DNA from: Thermacetogenium sp. UBA5472
GTDB taxonomy: Bacteria > Bacillota > DSM-12270 > Thermacetogeniales > Thermacetogeniaceae
DNA: 11,952 nt
Reading direction: 5' to 3'
Assembly: GCA_002426495.1 (NCBI GenBank)
Contig: DIQC01000065.1
Location: 95,623 to 107,574, forward strand
Shown: piece by piece, positions 1 to 6,876 of the stretch
Layout: each line of letters starts with the position of its first letter
How positions within the stretch are numbered: the stretch's first letter is position 1
Notes under the pieces: model-generated
Databases searched by the model: none
What the model saw: only the letters and a program-made list of their open reading frames with translations
Told to the model about the DNA's origin: nothing
Position numbers and translations under genes: made by a program

Positions 1-23
1 ATCACCGGAACCGTCCCCCTGAT
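1..23 (-). repeat. GGGGGACGGTTCC-type short repeat, left copy
   Basis: Read on the minus strand, these 23 bases match 2360-2382 on the plus strand at 21 of 23 positions, sharing the core GGGGGACGGTTCC and the end GTGAT. The element starts at the window edge, so its true left boundary is unknown. It ends 8 nt before the purN Shine-Dalgarno. Similar short G-rich elements are dispersed between genes in many Clostridia and may be REP-like. That link is from general knowledge, not shown here. Confidence 0.6.
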
Positions 24-44
24 ACGTAATTAAGGAGTTGGAAG

Positions 45-746
45 GTGAAAGAAGTGAAACGACTTGTTGTATTAGTATCCGGACGAGGCTCAAATCTGCA
101 GGCAATCCTTGACGCTGTGGCCAGGGGATCACTGCAGCTGCAGGTAGTGGGAGTTTTCAGTGATCAAGTGGAACCTTACGCCTTTCAGAGGGCCAAGGAA
201 AAAGATGTACCTACAGTGTTTGTAGACCCCACTGCTTATCAGGGGCGGGAAGATTATGATGCTGCCCTGGCTCGGGAGGTTGCTGCTTTCCATCCCGATC
301 TTATTGCTCTGGCTGGCTTTATGAGGGTCCTGTCACCTGTTTTCCTGGATAACTTTCCAGGGCAGGTTGTCAATATACATCCGGCCCTGTTGCCTGCATT
401 TCCAGGTTTGAAAGTACAGCAACAGGCTATTGATTATGGTGTACAGTACAGCGGCTGTACTGTGCATTTTGTTGATGACGGGATGGATTCAGGCCCTATT
501 ATTTTGCAGTCGGTTGTTCCTGTTTATCAGAATGATACAGCCGATACCCTGGCTGAGCGTATTCTGACCAAGGAACACCTGACCTATCCGGCAGCACTGC
601 AGCTCCTGGCTGAGGATAGAGTGAAGCTGCAGGGACGGCGGGTCATTATAAATTGGGAAGAGAGGATTCCACGGCAGCCTCGGGACTGTGTGCTGGAGTG
701 GTTGAAGGTTAAGGACCAAATAAAGGAGGTTCCTTGTAGTGACTGA
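45..746 (+). CDS. purN: Phosphoribosylglycinamide formyltransferase (GAR transformylase)
   Basis: Cytosolic enzyme of de novo purine synthesis. It moves a formyl group from 10-formyltetrahydrofolate to glycinamide ribonucleotide (GAR), giving FGAR. The protein opens with the family's phosphate-binding GRGSN (residues 13-17). The catalytic triad matches E. coli PurN with a constant offset of 4: Asn110 and His112 in NIHPALLPAFPG, and Asp148 in DDGMDSGP. At 233 residues it is about 20-40 longer than usual; the extra length is a C-terminal tail after about residue 205 with no motif I recognise. The GTG start at 45 is preceded by AAGGAG at 32-37 with 7 nt spacing. A second in-frame GTG at 54 is less well placed. 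The last 8 nt overlap purH, which implies coupled translation. The purine genes that usually precede purN would lie left of the window. Confidence 0.96.
   Translation: MKEVKRLVVLVSGRGSNLQAILDAVARGSLQLQVVGVFSDQVEPYAFQRAKEKDVPTVFVDPTAYQGREDYDAALAREVAAFHPDLIALAGFMRVLSPVFLDNFPGQVVNIHPALLPAFPGLKVQQQAIDYGVQYSGCTVHFVDDGMDSGPIILQSVVPVYQNDTADTLAERILTKEHLTYPAALQLLAEDRVKLQGRRVIINWEERIPRQPRDCVLEWLKVKDQIKEVPCSD
722..730 (+). promoter_or_regulatory. purH ribosome binding site inside purN
   Basis: AAAGGAGGT is a near-perfect Shine-Dalgarno with 8 nt spacing to the GTG at 739. It lies inside the last purN codons and fixes the purH start, so purH initiates before purN terminates at 746. Confidence 0.85.
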
Positions 747-2334
747 AGCAGTTGACGGACAAGTGAAGAAAAGAGCATTACTCAGTGTTTCCAACAAAGA
801 AGGGCTTGTGGAATTTGCCTCCTCTCTTACTGAACTAGGCTACCAATTGGTATCTAGTGGTGGAACAGCACGTGAACTGGAGCAAGCGGGTGTTGAAGTA
901 CAGCGTGTGGAGCAGGTGACCGGTTTTCCGGAGATTTTAGGTGGACGGGTGAAAACCCTGCATCCCAAGATACATGCAGGTATCTTAGCCCGCAACATTC
1001 CTGAAGATAAAGCTCAGCTGGAAAAGCTGGATATTGAACCGTTCAGCCTTGTTGTTGTCAATCTATATCCCTTCCAGAAGGCTATTGCCAAGCCGGGTTT
1101 GCCTGTGCCTGAAGCACTGGAACATATCGATATCGGCGGTCCGGCCATGGTGAGAGCTGCAGCTAAGAACTTTCCCCGGGTAGCTGTTGTGGTGAACCCC
1201 GAGTACTACGATCAAATCATACAGGAACTTCGGGAAAAGGGAGAGATCACACTGCCTACCAGACTGAAACTGGCTCAGGAGGCCTTTTTGCATACAGCCC
1301 AGTATGATGCTGCGATCTCTAATTATTTGAGCGGAGTTAAGATTGAGGAAGGGGAAGTAATATCTTATGATGACGTAAAGTTTCCTTTGCGGCTGACACT
1401 GCCTCTGGAAAAAATAAGTGACCTTCGCTATGGAGAGAATCCGCACCAGGAGGCTGCCTTTTACCGCCAGGTGTCACCACGACCCTATGGTGTGGCCGGA
1501 GCCCGGCAGCTTCATGGAAAAGAGCTCTCTTTCAATAATATTATCGACCTGAATGCGGCTCTTTCCATAGCTGCAGAGTTTGAGGTCCCTGCGGCTGTGG
1601 TGATTAAACACACCACACCTGCCGGGGTATCTATGGCTGAAAATCTTGTGGATGCATACAGACAGGCTTATGAGTGTGACTCACTGGCTGCTTATGGAGG
1701 GGTTGTGGGCTTAAATCGCACCGTGGATCAGGAAACAGCGGCTGCCATGACTGAAACATTCCTGGAAGCTGTCATCGCTCCGGCATACAGTGGAGAGGCC
1801 CTCAGTATTCTCAGAGGCAAGAAAAATCTGCGGCTACTCAGTACAGGAGAGTTTGCAAATCTACAGGATGAAGTGAATGTCAAGCGGGTGAGTGGCGGAC
1901 TATTGCTGCAGGATTCTGATAGAATACAGGATATCAGCAAGTGGCGGGAATTGACCCGTGTCGTTACCAAGAAGGCACCTACTGATGAAGAATGGGAAAA
2001 CCTGCTCTTTTCATGGGTAGTTGTCAAGCATATTTTTTCCAATGCCATTGTGGTGGCTAAGGAGAGGAAGACACTGGGAATCGGCTCCGGGCAGGTGAGC
2101 CGTGTGGCTGCTGCCAGGATTGCTTTGAGCAAGGCCGGGGAGCAGGCTAAGGGTGCAGTTATGGCCTCTGATGGTTTTCTGCCATTTCCGGATACCATCG
2201 AATATGCTGCTGAGAACGGGATCTCAGCTTTGGTCCAACCTGGTGGTTCCATCCGTGATGAGGAGGTCATTGCTGCTGCTGATGCGGCAGGAATGGCTAT
2301 AGTTTTCACAGGAAGGCGCCACTTCAAACACTAA
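739..2334 (+). CDS. purH: Bifunctional AICAR formyltransferase / IMP cyclohydrolase
   Basis: Catalyses the last two steps of IMP synthesis: formylation of AICAR by 10-formyl-THF, then ring closure. The N-terminal IMP cyclohydrolase domain (about residues 10-200, MGS-like fold) carries LLSVSNKEGL (14-23), SSGGTA (39-44), GGRVKTLHPKIHAGIL (68-83), VVVNLYPF (105-112) and IDIGGPAMVRAAAKN (130-144). The AICAR transformylase domain follows, with the catalytic Lys290-His291 in KHTTPAG, the conserved RYGENPHQ (230-237) and the usual end GRRHFKH. Length 531 is normal for the family (about 510-530). A small oddity is KHIFSN at 430-435, where most bacterial members have K-S before the Asn. The GTG start is set by the strong Shine-Dalgarno at 722-730. 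It overlaps purN by 8 nt. The next gene, purD, starts 335 nt later. Confidence 0.97.
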   Translation: MTEAVDGQVKKRALLSVSNKEGLVEFASSLTELGYQLVSSGGTARELEQAGVEVQRVEQVTGFPEILGGRVKTLHPKIHAGILARNIPEDKAQLEKLDIEPFSLVVVNLYPFQKAIAKPGLPVPEALEHIDIGGPAMVRAAAKNFPRVAVVVNPEYYDQIIQELREKGEITLPTRLKLAQEAFLHTAQYDAAISNYLSGVKIEEGEVISYDDVKFPLRLTLPLEKISDLRYGENPHQEAAFYRQVSPRPYGVAGARQLHGKELSFNNIIDLNAALSIAAEFEVPAAVVIKHTTPAGVSMAENLVDAYRQAYECDSLAAYGGVVGLNRTVDQETAAAMTETFLEAVIAPAYSGEALSILRGKKNLRLLSTGEFANLQDEVNVKRVSGGLLLQDSDRIQDISKWRELTRVVTKKAPTDEEWENLLFSWVVVKHIFSNAIVVAKERKTLGIGSGQVSRVAAARIALSKAGEQAKGAVMASDGFLPFPDTIEYAAENGISALVQPGGSIRDEEVIAAADAAGMAIVFTGRRHFKH

Positions 2335-2359
2335 AAGACCAATCAAGCCATCGGGGGCC

Positions 2360-2382
2360 ATCGGGGGGACGGTTCCTGTGAT
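2360..2382 (+). repeat. GGGGGACGGTTCC-type short repeat, right copy
   Basis: Plus-strand partner of the element at 1-23, opposite in orientation, with 21 of 23 bases identical. It begins 26 nt after the purH stop codon, so the two copies bracket purN-purH. Arms CAATCA and TGATTG just outside could let the element fold as a hairpin in RNA. Confidence 0.65.
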
Positions 2383-2543
2383 TGACATTATCCCCCAGTT
2401 GGATATGGGACGGTTAATGTGAAAGTGCGGGAATAAATGGATATTTTCATCCTATTCTCCTGTGCCAGAGATGGTCATGGTTGTTCTTTTGATTGGATCT
2501 TCCCTGATCGGGACGTGACGAATGTGGATATCCCGGAGTGCAG

Positions 2544-2563
2544 GATGTAGTGTGATGTAGTGT
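2544..2563 (+). repeat. 10-bp tandem duplication upstream of purD
   Basis: GATGTAGTGT occurs twice head to tail. It lies about 106 nt before the purD start and is most likely a slippage duplication. No function is evident. Confidence 0.6.
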
Positions 2564-2657
2564 AAGAGTAAACAGAATCTTATAGGGATAAGCTGTTCGT
2601 AATCCCTTTGATATTTTCAAAAGTACAGGCACAAGGCTTTCCGTGTCCTGTGATCTG

Positions 2658-2664
2658 AGGAGGT
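2658..2664 (+). promoter_or_regulatory. purD ribosome binding site
   Basis: AGGAGGT, 5 nt before the ATG at 2670. It decides the start: the longer frame from GTG at 2643 would place this site inside the coding region and add nine residues that precede the conserved KVLVVGGGGREH. Confidence 0.85.
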
Positions 2665-2669
2665 ACAAG

Positions 2670-3941
2670 ATGAAAGTACTGGTTGTGGGTGGGGGAGGCC
2701 GAGAGCACACTCTTGTTTGGAAGCTTAACCAAAGCCCCCGTGTGGACAAGATATACTGTGCCCCTGGCAATGGCGGTATCGCTGGGGATGCGAAGTGTGT
2801 TCCTCTGGCAGCTGACGATATAACAGGATTGGCAGATTTTGCTCAAGAGCATAAGATTGATCTGACTGTGGTAGGGCCTGAAGCCCCATTAGCAGCAGGG
2901 ATTGTGGATCACTTTACATCCTGCGGCCTCAGAGTGTTCGGCCCTGATGCCAGAGGGGCGCGTTTAGAAGGAAGCAAGGTTTTTGCCAAAGAGGTAATGA
3001 CAAAATACGGTGTTCTCACTGCGGCGTATAAGGTATTCCAGGAACCGGCTGCAGCACTGGATTTTGTTAGAAAATTGAACGTCCCCTGTGTGGTCAAAGC
3101 AAACGGGCTGGCCGCAGGAAAAGGTGTGATCATCGCTCAAGATGCCGCAGAAGCAGAAGATGCTGTCAAGCTGATCATGGAGGAACGGGCTTTTGGCGAA
3201 GCAGGCACCTTTGTTGTGGTTGAGGAACTGCTGCAAGGGGAAGAAGTGAGTATTTTGGCCTTTACTGATGGAAAGGCCATTAAAACTCTTGTGGCATCTC
3301 AGGACCATAAACGTGTCGGTGATGGTGATCAGGGCCTGAATACAGGTGGGATGGGAGCATATTCCCCTCCGCCAGTTTACACTGAAGATATTCACGCATC
3401 TGTCTGCCGAGATATTCTAGAGCCAGTTATCTATGGCCTGGCAGAAGATGGTATCAAATACAAGGGAGTTATCTATGCAGGCTTGATGCTTACCCAAAAG
3501 GGAGTCTATGTGCTGGAGTTTAACTGCCGGTTCGGCGATCCGGAGGCACAGGTGGTGATACCTCGTTTGCAGACGGATCTTGTAGATGTCATCGACGCCA
3601 TCATAGATGAGCGCTTGGATGAAGTTGAACTGGAGTGGGATCCCCGTCCTGCTGTTTGTGTGGTTATGGCTTCCAGCGGTTATCCTGGTGCCTATGAAAA
3701 AGGTAAGTTGATTACCGGGCTTGATCAACTGCCTCCGGGTGTCCTGGCTTTTCATGCAGGGACTGCACTGACGGATGGGAAGCTGGTATCCAACGGGGGA
3801 AGGGTGCTCGGTATTACTGCCTTTGGTGCAACAATTGAGGAAGCGGTACAGAATGTCTATGCCGGTGTGGAAAAGGTAAATTATCAGGGGATGCATTATC
3901 GACGGGATATCGCCCATCGCGCTCTTAATAAGGGGTCTTAA
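2670..3941 (+). CDS. purD: Phosphoribosylamine-glycine ligase (GAR synthetase)
   Basis: ATP-grasp ligase that joins phosphoribosylamine and glycine to give GAR, the substrate of PurN. The 423-residue protein has the normal family length. It starts with the N-domain signature KVLVVGGGGREH (2-13), followed by VVGPEAPLAAG (67-77). The ATP-grasp core shows VVKANGLAAGKGV (141-153), the SQDHKR segment (210-215), NTGGMGAYSP (224-233) and the metal-binding EFNCRFGDPE (283-292). The C-domain has the expected GGRVLGITAFG (376-386). The ATG at 2670 is chosen because AGGAGGT lies 5 nt upstream and homologues begin here. The 3' end contains a 13-nt tandem duplication that also supplies the Shine-Dalgarno of the next gene. 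Confidence 0.97.
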   Translation: MKVLVVGGGGREHTLVWKLNQSPRVDKIYCAPGNGGIAGDAKCVPLAADDITGLADFAQEHKIDLTVVGPEAPLAAGIVDHFTSCGLRVFGPDARGARLEGSKVFAKEVMTKYGVLTAAYKVFQEPAAALDFVRKLNVPCVVKANGLAAGKGVIIAQDAAEAEDAVKLIMEERAFGEAGTFVVVEELLQGEEVSILAFTDGKAIKTLVASQDHKRVGDGDQGLNTGGMGAYSPPPVYTEDIHASVCRDILEPVIYGLAEDGIKYKGVIYAGLMLTQKGVYVLEFNCRFGDPEAQVVIPRLQTDLVDVIDAIIDERLDEVELEWDPRPAVCVVMASSGYPGAYEKGKLITGLDQLPPGVLAFHAGTALTDGKLVSNGGRVLGITAFGATIEEAVQNVYAGVEKVNYQGMHYRRDIAHRALNKGS

Positions 3942-3950
3942 TAAAGGGGT
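3923..3950 (+). repeat. 13-nt tandem duplication across the purD stop codon
   Basis: TCTTAATAAGGGGT (3923-3936) is followed by TCTTAATAAAGGGGT (3936-3950), sharing one T and differing by one inserted A. The second copy supplies the purD TAA stop (3939-3941) and the AAAGGGG that serves the downstream GTG at 3960. It looks like a local slippage duplication that set both the end of PurD and the next ribosome binding site. Confidence 0.6.
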
Positions 3951-3959
3951 TGAAAATCT

Positions 3960-4619
3960 GTGATTCGCGTTGAAGATGTCCAGCAAAATCCACAAGTAGA
4001 GGTGCTCATGCAAAAAGTCCACGAGTACCTGGCAACGATGCTGGCTATAACCCATGATGAGGAGCACGCTAACCATGTGGCCAATCTAAGTTATCGCCTT
4101 TTGAAGATGCTTGACTACTCTGAGCGGGAGGCCGAACTAGCGGCTATCGCCGGGTATATGCATGACATTGGCAATGTGGTCAATAGATATGAACATGGCC
4201 GGAGCGGGGCATTGGTCGCTTTTCATCTCCTGATGCGCATGGGTATGCCTGCAGATGAGATAGCTACTGTGATTGCGGCTATCGGCAATCATGAGGAAAG
4301 ATCGGGAACTGCTGTCAGTAATGTGGCAGCGGCGGTCATCCTGGCAGACAAATCCAATGTTCATTATAAAAGGGTGCGTAAACAGGATGAGGCCGCTTTT
4401 ACAACACGGGACCGGGTGAATTACGCTGCCCGGAAATCGTACCTGACAGCAGACCCGGACAAGAAAGAGATCACTATGCATTTAAAGATCGATACAACTA
4501 TCTGCTCAGTTATGGAGTATTTTGAGATATTTATGACCAAAATGCTCCTCTGTCGGAGGGCAGCCAATTTTCTCGACTGTCGTTTCGGGTTGGTGATCAA
4601 TGGCAATCATATGCTGTGA
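3960..4619 (+). CDS. HD-domain phosphohydrolase, substrate unknown
   Basis: A 219-residue soluble protein of the HD superfamily of metal-dependent phosphohydrolases. Candidate metal ligands appear in order: His39 (in HANHV), His68-Asp69 (MHDIGN), His78 (YEHGRSGA), His111 (GNHEE) and Asp130 (ILADKSNVH). The C-terminal part (about 170-219) ends with CRRAANFLDCRFGLVINGN, with no known fold that I can name. It has no transmembrane segment and no GGDEF, RelA/SpoT or nucleotide-cyclase domain. The GTG start is preceded by AAAGGGG with about 10 nt spacing, only 18 nt after purD, so co-transcription with purD is likely. That suggests a nucleotide- or phosphoester-related role, but the substrate cannot be read from the sequence. 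Confidence 0.85.
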   Translation: MIRVEDVQQNPQVEVLMQKVHEYLATMLAITHDEEHANHVANLSYRLLKMLDYSEREAELAAIAGYMHDIGNVVNRYEHGRSGALVAFHLLMRMGMPADEIATVIAAIGNHEERSGTAVSNVAAAVILADKSNVHYKRVRKQDEAAFTTRDRVNYAARKSYLTADPDKKEITMHLKIDTTICSVMEYFEIFMTKMLLCRRAANFLDCRFGLVINGNHML

Positions 4620-4620
4620 T

Positions 4621-4637
4621 GTTAGTCGTTGGTCGTT
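4621..4637 (+). repeat. GTCGTT-type repeat, copy 1
   Basis: The 17-nt GTTAGTCGTTGGTCGTT begins 2 nt after the HD-protein stop codon. An exact copy on the same strand sits at 11226-11242. It is built from TAGTCGT/TGGTCGT heptamers and runs into a T-rich tract. Such heptamer clusters look like dispersed intergenic repeats of the host genome. Confidence 0.65.
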
Positions 4638-4658
4638 TTTTCGACTTCTGTTTTTTGG

Positions 4659-4682
4659 GGTCCACGGAAATTCTGTGGGCCT
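4659..4682 (+). terminator. Possible terminator after the HD gene
   Basis: GGTCCACGGA (4659-4668) pairs with TCTGTGGGCC (4672-4681) around an AAT loop. This gives a 10-bp stem with two G-U pairs, 40 nt after the stop codon. The downstream TAATTTG is only a weak U-tract, so the call is tentative. It is the best candidate for ending purD-HD transcription before the ger operon. Confidence 0.4.
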
Positions 4683-4688
4683 AATTTG

Positions 4689-4784
4689 TGATCTGAAACA
4701 GGTAATACTGTTTTTTGATCATACCCCATATCCCAGGGGCAGTGGTAACTGTCCACTGTATGGGAGGTGATAAGGGGATATCCC
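4689..4784 (+). other. Structured intergenic segment before gerKA
   Basis: Several nested inverted repeats are packed here. TGATC (4689-4693) pairs with GATCA (4717-4721), enclosing AAACAG/CTGTTT (4696-4701 with 4708-4713). CCCATA (4725-4730) pairs with TATGGG (4759-4764), enclosing CAGTGG/CCACTG (4740-4745 with 4753-4758) and leaving an asymmetric internal loop of nine bases. GGGATATCCC (4775-4784) is a perfect 10-bp palindrome. The segment could be a 5' leader, an operator region or decaying intergenic DNA. It matches no riboswitch class I can recognise. Confidence 0.4.
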
Positions 4785-4891
4785 TTGTCATTCCATCCTA
4801 CTATAATGGCAACATGTTATATCTTCCCATCTGTTCCGTAACCGATCACATCCCCTTTTTTCAATTTTCTAATACTTCTCGCAGGTTGACC

Positions 4892-4921
4892 ACATAAAAA
4901 CAAGCAGCATAGATCATGCTA
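4892..4921 (+). promoter_or_regulatory. Weak candidate sigma-G promoter at gerKA
   Basis: ACATA (4892-4896), an 18-nt spacer, then CATGCTA (4915-4921) resembles the forespore sigma-G pattern (GMATR, 17-18 nt, CATNNTA). Germination operons are usually sigma-G dependent. The difficulty is that the -10 overlaps the ATG at 4916, so transcription from here would need a downstream start for the A subunit. Other CATNNTA hexamer-like matches at 4794-4800 and 4813-4819 lack a well-spaced -35. Confidence 0.2.
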
Positions 4922-6580
4922 AAGATAGAGAAGGGGGATGTTTTTCTGTTTCGTCCGCTGCGGAAACCATTCAAACCGTCAGAAGTTAAAAAACGCAGGA
5001 TAGAGTCTCGCCTGCAAAAAGTTCAGCCGGATAAGGATGCCTTGAAGCAATCTGTCAACCCTGCCCTTGATTACAATATAGAGCTAATGAAAAAATTGTT
5101 TGCTGAAACCAGCGATTTCGTTGTGCGCCAGTTCCATTTTGGGTCTAATAGGGAGATCCGGGTAGGATTAGTTTTTATTGACGGACTTGTAGACCAAACA
5201 TCGATCAGTGAGTCAATTTTCAAGCCATTTATGATGCAGACATTAGAAGGGGATTCAGAACTGCTGCCTGAAGACCCCTATCAGATGATTCTCAATTGGC
5301 TGGTTACATTTTACAGTATCAAAGAGGAAGTTGAAATAGGAAAGTTATTAGACCTCTTACTCGCTGGTTTCGCGATTCTTTTTATCGATGGTTCAGAGAA
5401 AGCCCTGGCTATCGAAGTCAAGGGATGGGACGCGCGCTCCATCGAAGAACCCGCAGCAGAATCCTTTGTGCGAGGGCCGCGCGAGGGCTTCACAGAGACC
5501 TTGCGTACCAACACCGCTCTGATCAGGCGCCGCATCAGAACACCTAACATCCGTTTTGATATGCTTCAAGTTGGCACTGTTACAAAAACCGATATTTGTA
5601 TCGTATATATTGATGGGTTAGTAAATCCGAAACTTGTTACCGAAGTAAATAATCGCCTGCAGCGCATTGATACCGATTCTATTTTGGAAAGCGGGTATAT
5701 CGAGGACTTTATCAGAGATAACTACCGGACACCCTTTTCACTGCTGGATCGCACAGAGAGGCCGGATAAGGTTGCCGGTTCCCTGCTGGAGGGCAGAGTG
5801 GCCATTATGGTGGACACTACACCTTTCGTCCTGATCGCTCCTGCAATATTCAGTGAATTTTTACAATCCCCTGAGGATTATTACGAAAGTCATGATTATA
5901 TCCGTCCGTTTCGTTGGATAGCTTTACTATTAACATTAACACTGCCATCATTTTATGTTGCTCTAACCTCTTTCCACCAAGAAATGATTCCAACTAGTTT
6001 GGCCTTAAGTATGGCTGTCGGACGGGCGGGAGTTCCCTTCCCTGCGGTTGTGGAGGCTTTTTTGATGGAAGTTACCTTTGACTTTCTCAGAGAGGCAGGA
6101 ACTCGCATGCCCCGTTCAGTAGGCCAAGCGGTCGGTGTAGTAGGAGCGCTAGTTTTGGGACAGGCTGCAGTGGCTGCCAGCATTGTCAGCCCCTTAATGG
6201 TAATCATCGTTGCTCTGACTGCTATTGCTTCTTTTTTGATTCCCAACTATTCGGCATCGATAGCGATCAGATTTCTGCGCTATCCGATGCTTTTGCTCGC
6301 CGGTACATTTGGTCTGTTGGGTATTTTCTGGGGTTTAATGTTTTTGCTGCTGCATCTTTCTTCCCTCCGTTCCTTTGGGATCCCTTATCTTTATCCGATA
6401 TCACCGTCTGTCCCTGGTGAATGGAAGGATGTGTTCTACCGCGCTCCCTGGTGGGCGATGGACAAACGCCCTCTCCTCTTTCGCTCCCCAAATGAAAGAA
6501 GGCAGGCTAAGGGGCAGCGTCCTGAGCCCCCTGTAAAAAACGGGGGAGATGAAGGGAGTGGGAAACAGAAGGGAGATTGA
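4916..6580 (+). CDS. gerKA: Spore germinant receptor A subunit (GerA/GerKA family)
   Basis: A subunit of a nutrient germinant receptor in the inner spore membrane. The large N-terminal soluble region (about 45-325) has the family repeats VGLVFIDGLVD (83-93) and ICIVYIDGLVN (227-237), the LLAGFAILFIDGS segment (148-160) and the hallmark PREGFTETLRTN (188-199). The C-terminal membrane domain has helices near 332-352, 403-442 and 456-480. It ends in a basic, Gly-rich cytoplasmic tail with RAPWWAMDKRPLL (509-521). Length is 554 against a usual 480-540, the excess being at both ends. The start is uncertain. The ATG at 4916 has no Shine-Dalgarno. A GAAGGGGG tract (4929-4936) abuts an out-of-frame ATG at 4938. 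An in-frame TTG at 5042 has AAGGA just upstream. The conserved region begins near NPALDYNIELMKK (48-60). It is the first gene of the ger operon. Confidence 0.93.
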   Translation: MLKIEKGDVFLFRPLRKPFKPSEVKKRRIESRLQKVQPDKDALKQSVNPALDYNIELMKKLFAETSDFVVRQFHFGSNREIRVGLVFIDGLVDQTSISESIFKPFMMQTLEGDSELLPEDPYQMILNWLVTFYSIKEEVEIGKLLDLLLAGFAILFIDGSEKALAIEVKGWDARSIEEPAAESFVRGPREGFTETLRTNTALIRRRIRTPNIRFDMLQVGTVTKTDICIVYIDGLVNPKLVTEVNNRLQRIDTDSILESGYIEDFIRDNYRTPFSLLDRTERPDKVAGSLLEGRVAIMVDTTPFVLIAPAIFSEFLQSPEDYYESHDYIRPFRWIALLLTLTLPSFYVALTSFHQEMIPTSLALSMAVGRAGVPFPAVVEAFLMEVTFDFLREAGTRMPRSVGQAVGVVGALVLGQAAVAASIVSPLMVIIVALTAIASFLIPNYSASIAIRFLRYPMLLLAGTFGLLGIFWGLMFLLLHLSSLRSFGIPYLYPISPSVPGEWKDVFYRAPWWAMDKRPLLFRSPNERRQAKGQRPEPPVKNGGDEGSGKQKGD

Positions 6581-6613
6581 CGGTATAATTAATTACAGGA
6601 AAAGGGTGAAGCA

Positions 6614-6844
6614 GTGTTTGTCAGTGTTCTATTTGTGTTGCTGGTCGGTGTTGGAGTAGCTTATTATGAAATACCCAAATTAATGCAGCAAGAGCAAAAA
6701 AGAGAACTTATTGTTTTCGCTTGTTTTCTGCTGATCGGTTTAGCTCTTGCCCTGGCTTTGAGCCTTAATTTGCCCATTCCCAATCCCACTGCAGCTATCG
6801 AATTCATTTTTGATCCCCTGGTAAGGCTGCTCTATCCAGGGTAA
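6614..6844 (+). CDS. Small two-helix membrane protein, germinant receptor D-type subunit
   Basis: A 76-residue hydrophobic protein with two predicted transmembrane helices (about 3-18 and 32-50), joined by a charged loop, YYEIPKLMQQEQKREL (17-32). The tail is amphipathic and ends RLLYPG. The start is a GTG with AAAGGG 7 nt upstream, 33 nt after the A subunit. Small two-helix proteins encoded inside ger operons are known as D subunits and alter receptor activity in Bacillus. Assignment here rests on size, topology and position between the A and B genes, because sequence identity in this class is low. Confidence 0.75.
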   Translation: MFVSVLFVLLVGVGVAYYEIPKLMQQEQKRELIVFACFLLIGLALALALSLNLPIPNPTAAIEFIFDPLVRLLYPG

Positions 6845-6876
6845 GGGTAGAACTTTTGTAGAAAAGGATGGAAATT

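Larger units (their letters stand above)
2335..2669. other. 335-nt purH-purD intergenic region
   Basis: This gap is long for a purine operon. It holds a tandem duplication of CCATCGGGGG (2348-2357 and 2358-2367) that runs into the second G-rich element (2360-2382), arms CAATCA (2340-2345) and TGATTG (2379-2384) around that element, and a 10-bp tandem duplication GATGTAGTGT (2544-2553 and 2554-2563). A small inverted repeat CTTAT-AGGG-ATAAG lies near 2579-2592. I see no convincing sigma-A promoter, purine riboswitch or terminator with a U-run, and no credible coding sequence on either strand. Whether purD is transcribed from purH or from its own promoter cannot be settled from this. Confidence 0.6.

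Noticed and set aside
1728..2327. Long minus-strand open frame opposite purH (199 codons)
   Set aside because: It is a shadow of purH, with low-complexity Ser/Ala/Thr-rich composition and no start signal or family motif. The same holds for the other minus-strand frames.
2340..2396. Terminator after purH
   Set aside because: Possible stems (CAATCA/TGATTG, GGGGGA/TCCCCC) have long unpaired interiors and no U-tract; the structure belongs to the repeat element.
2447..2852. Minus-strand frames covering the purH-purD gap and the purD start
   Set aside because: They run through the strong purD ribosome binding site and the conserved PurD N-terminus, and have no recognisable product.
4802..4807. 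TATAAT as a sigma-A promoter for the ger operon
   Set aside because: The nearest TTGTCA (4785-4790) is only 11 nt away and nothing at 17 nt resembles a -35. Germination operons are normally transcribed in the forespore.
4715..4897. Open frame of 60 codons starting with TTG, in the HD-gerKA gap
   Set aside because: It has no Shine-Dalgarno and no recognisable domain, and it lies over the nested inverted repeats; it is better explained as non-coding.
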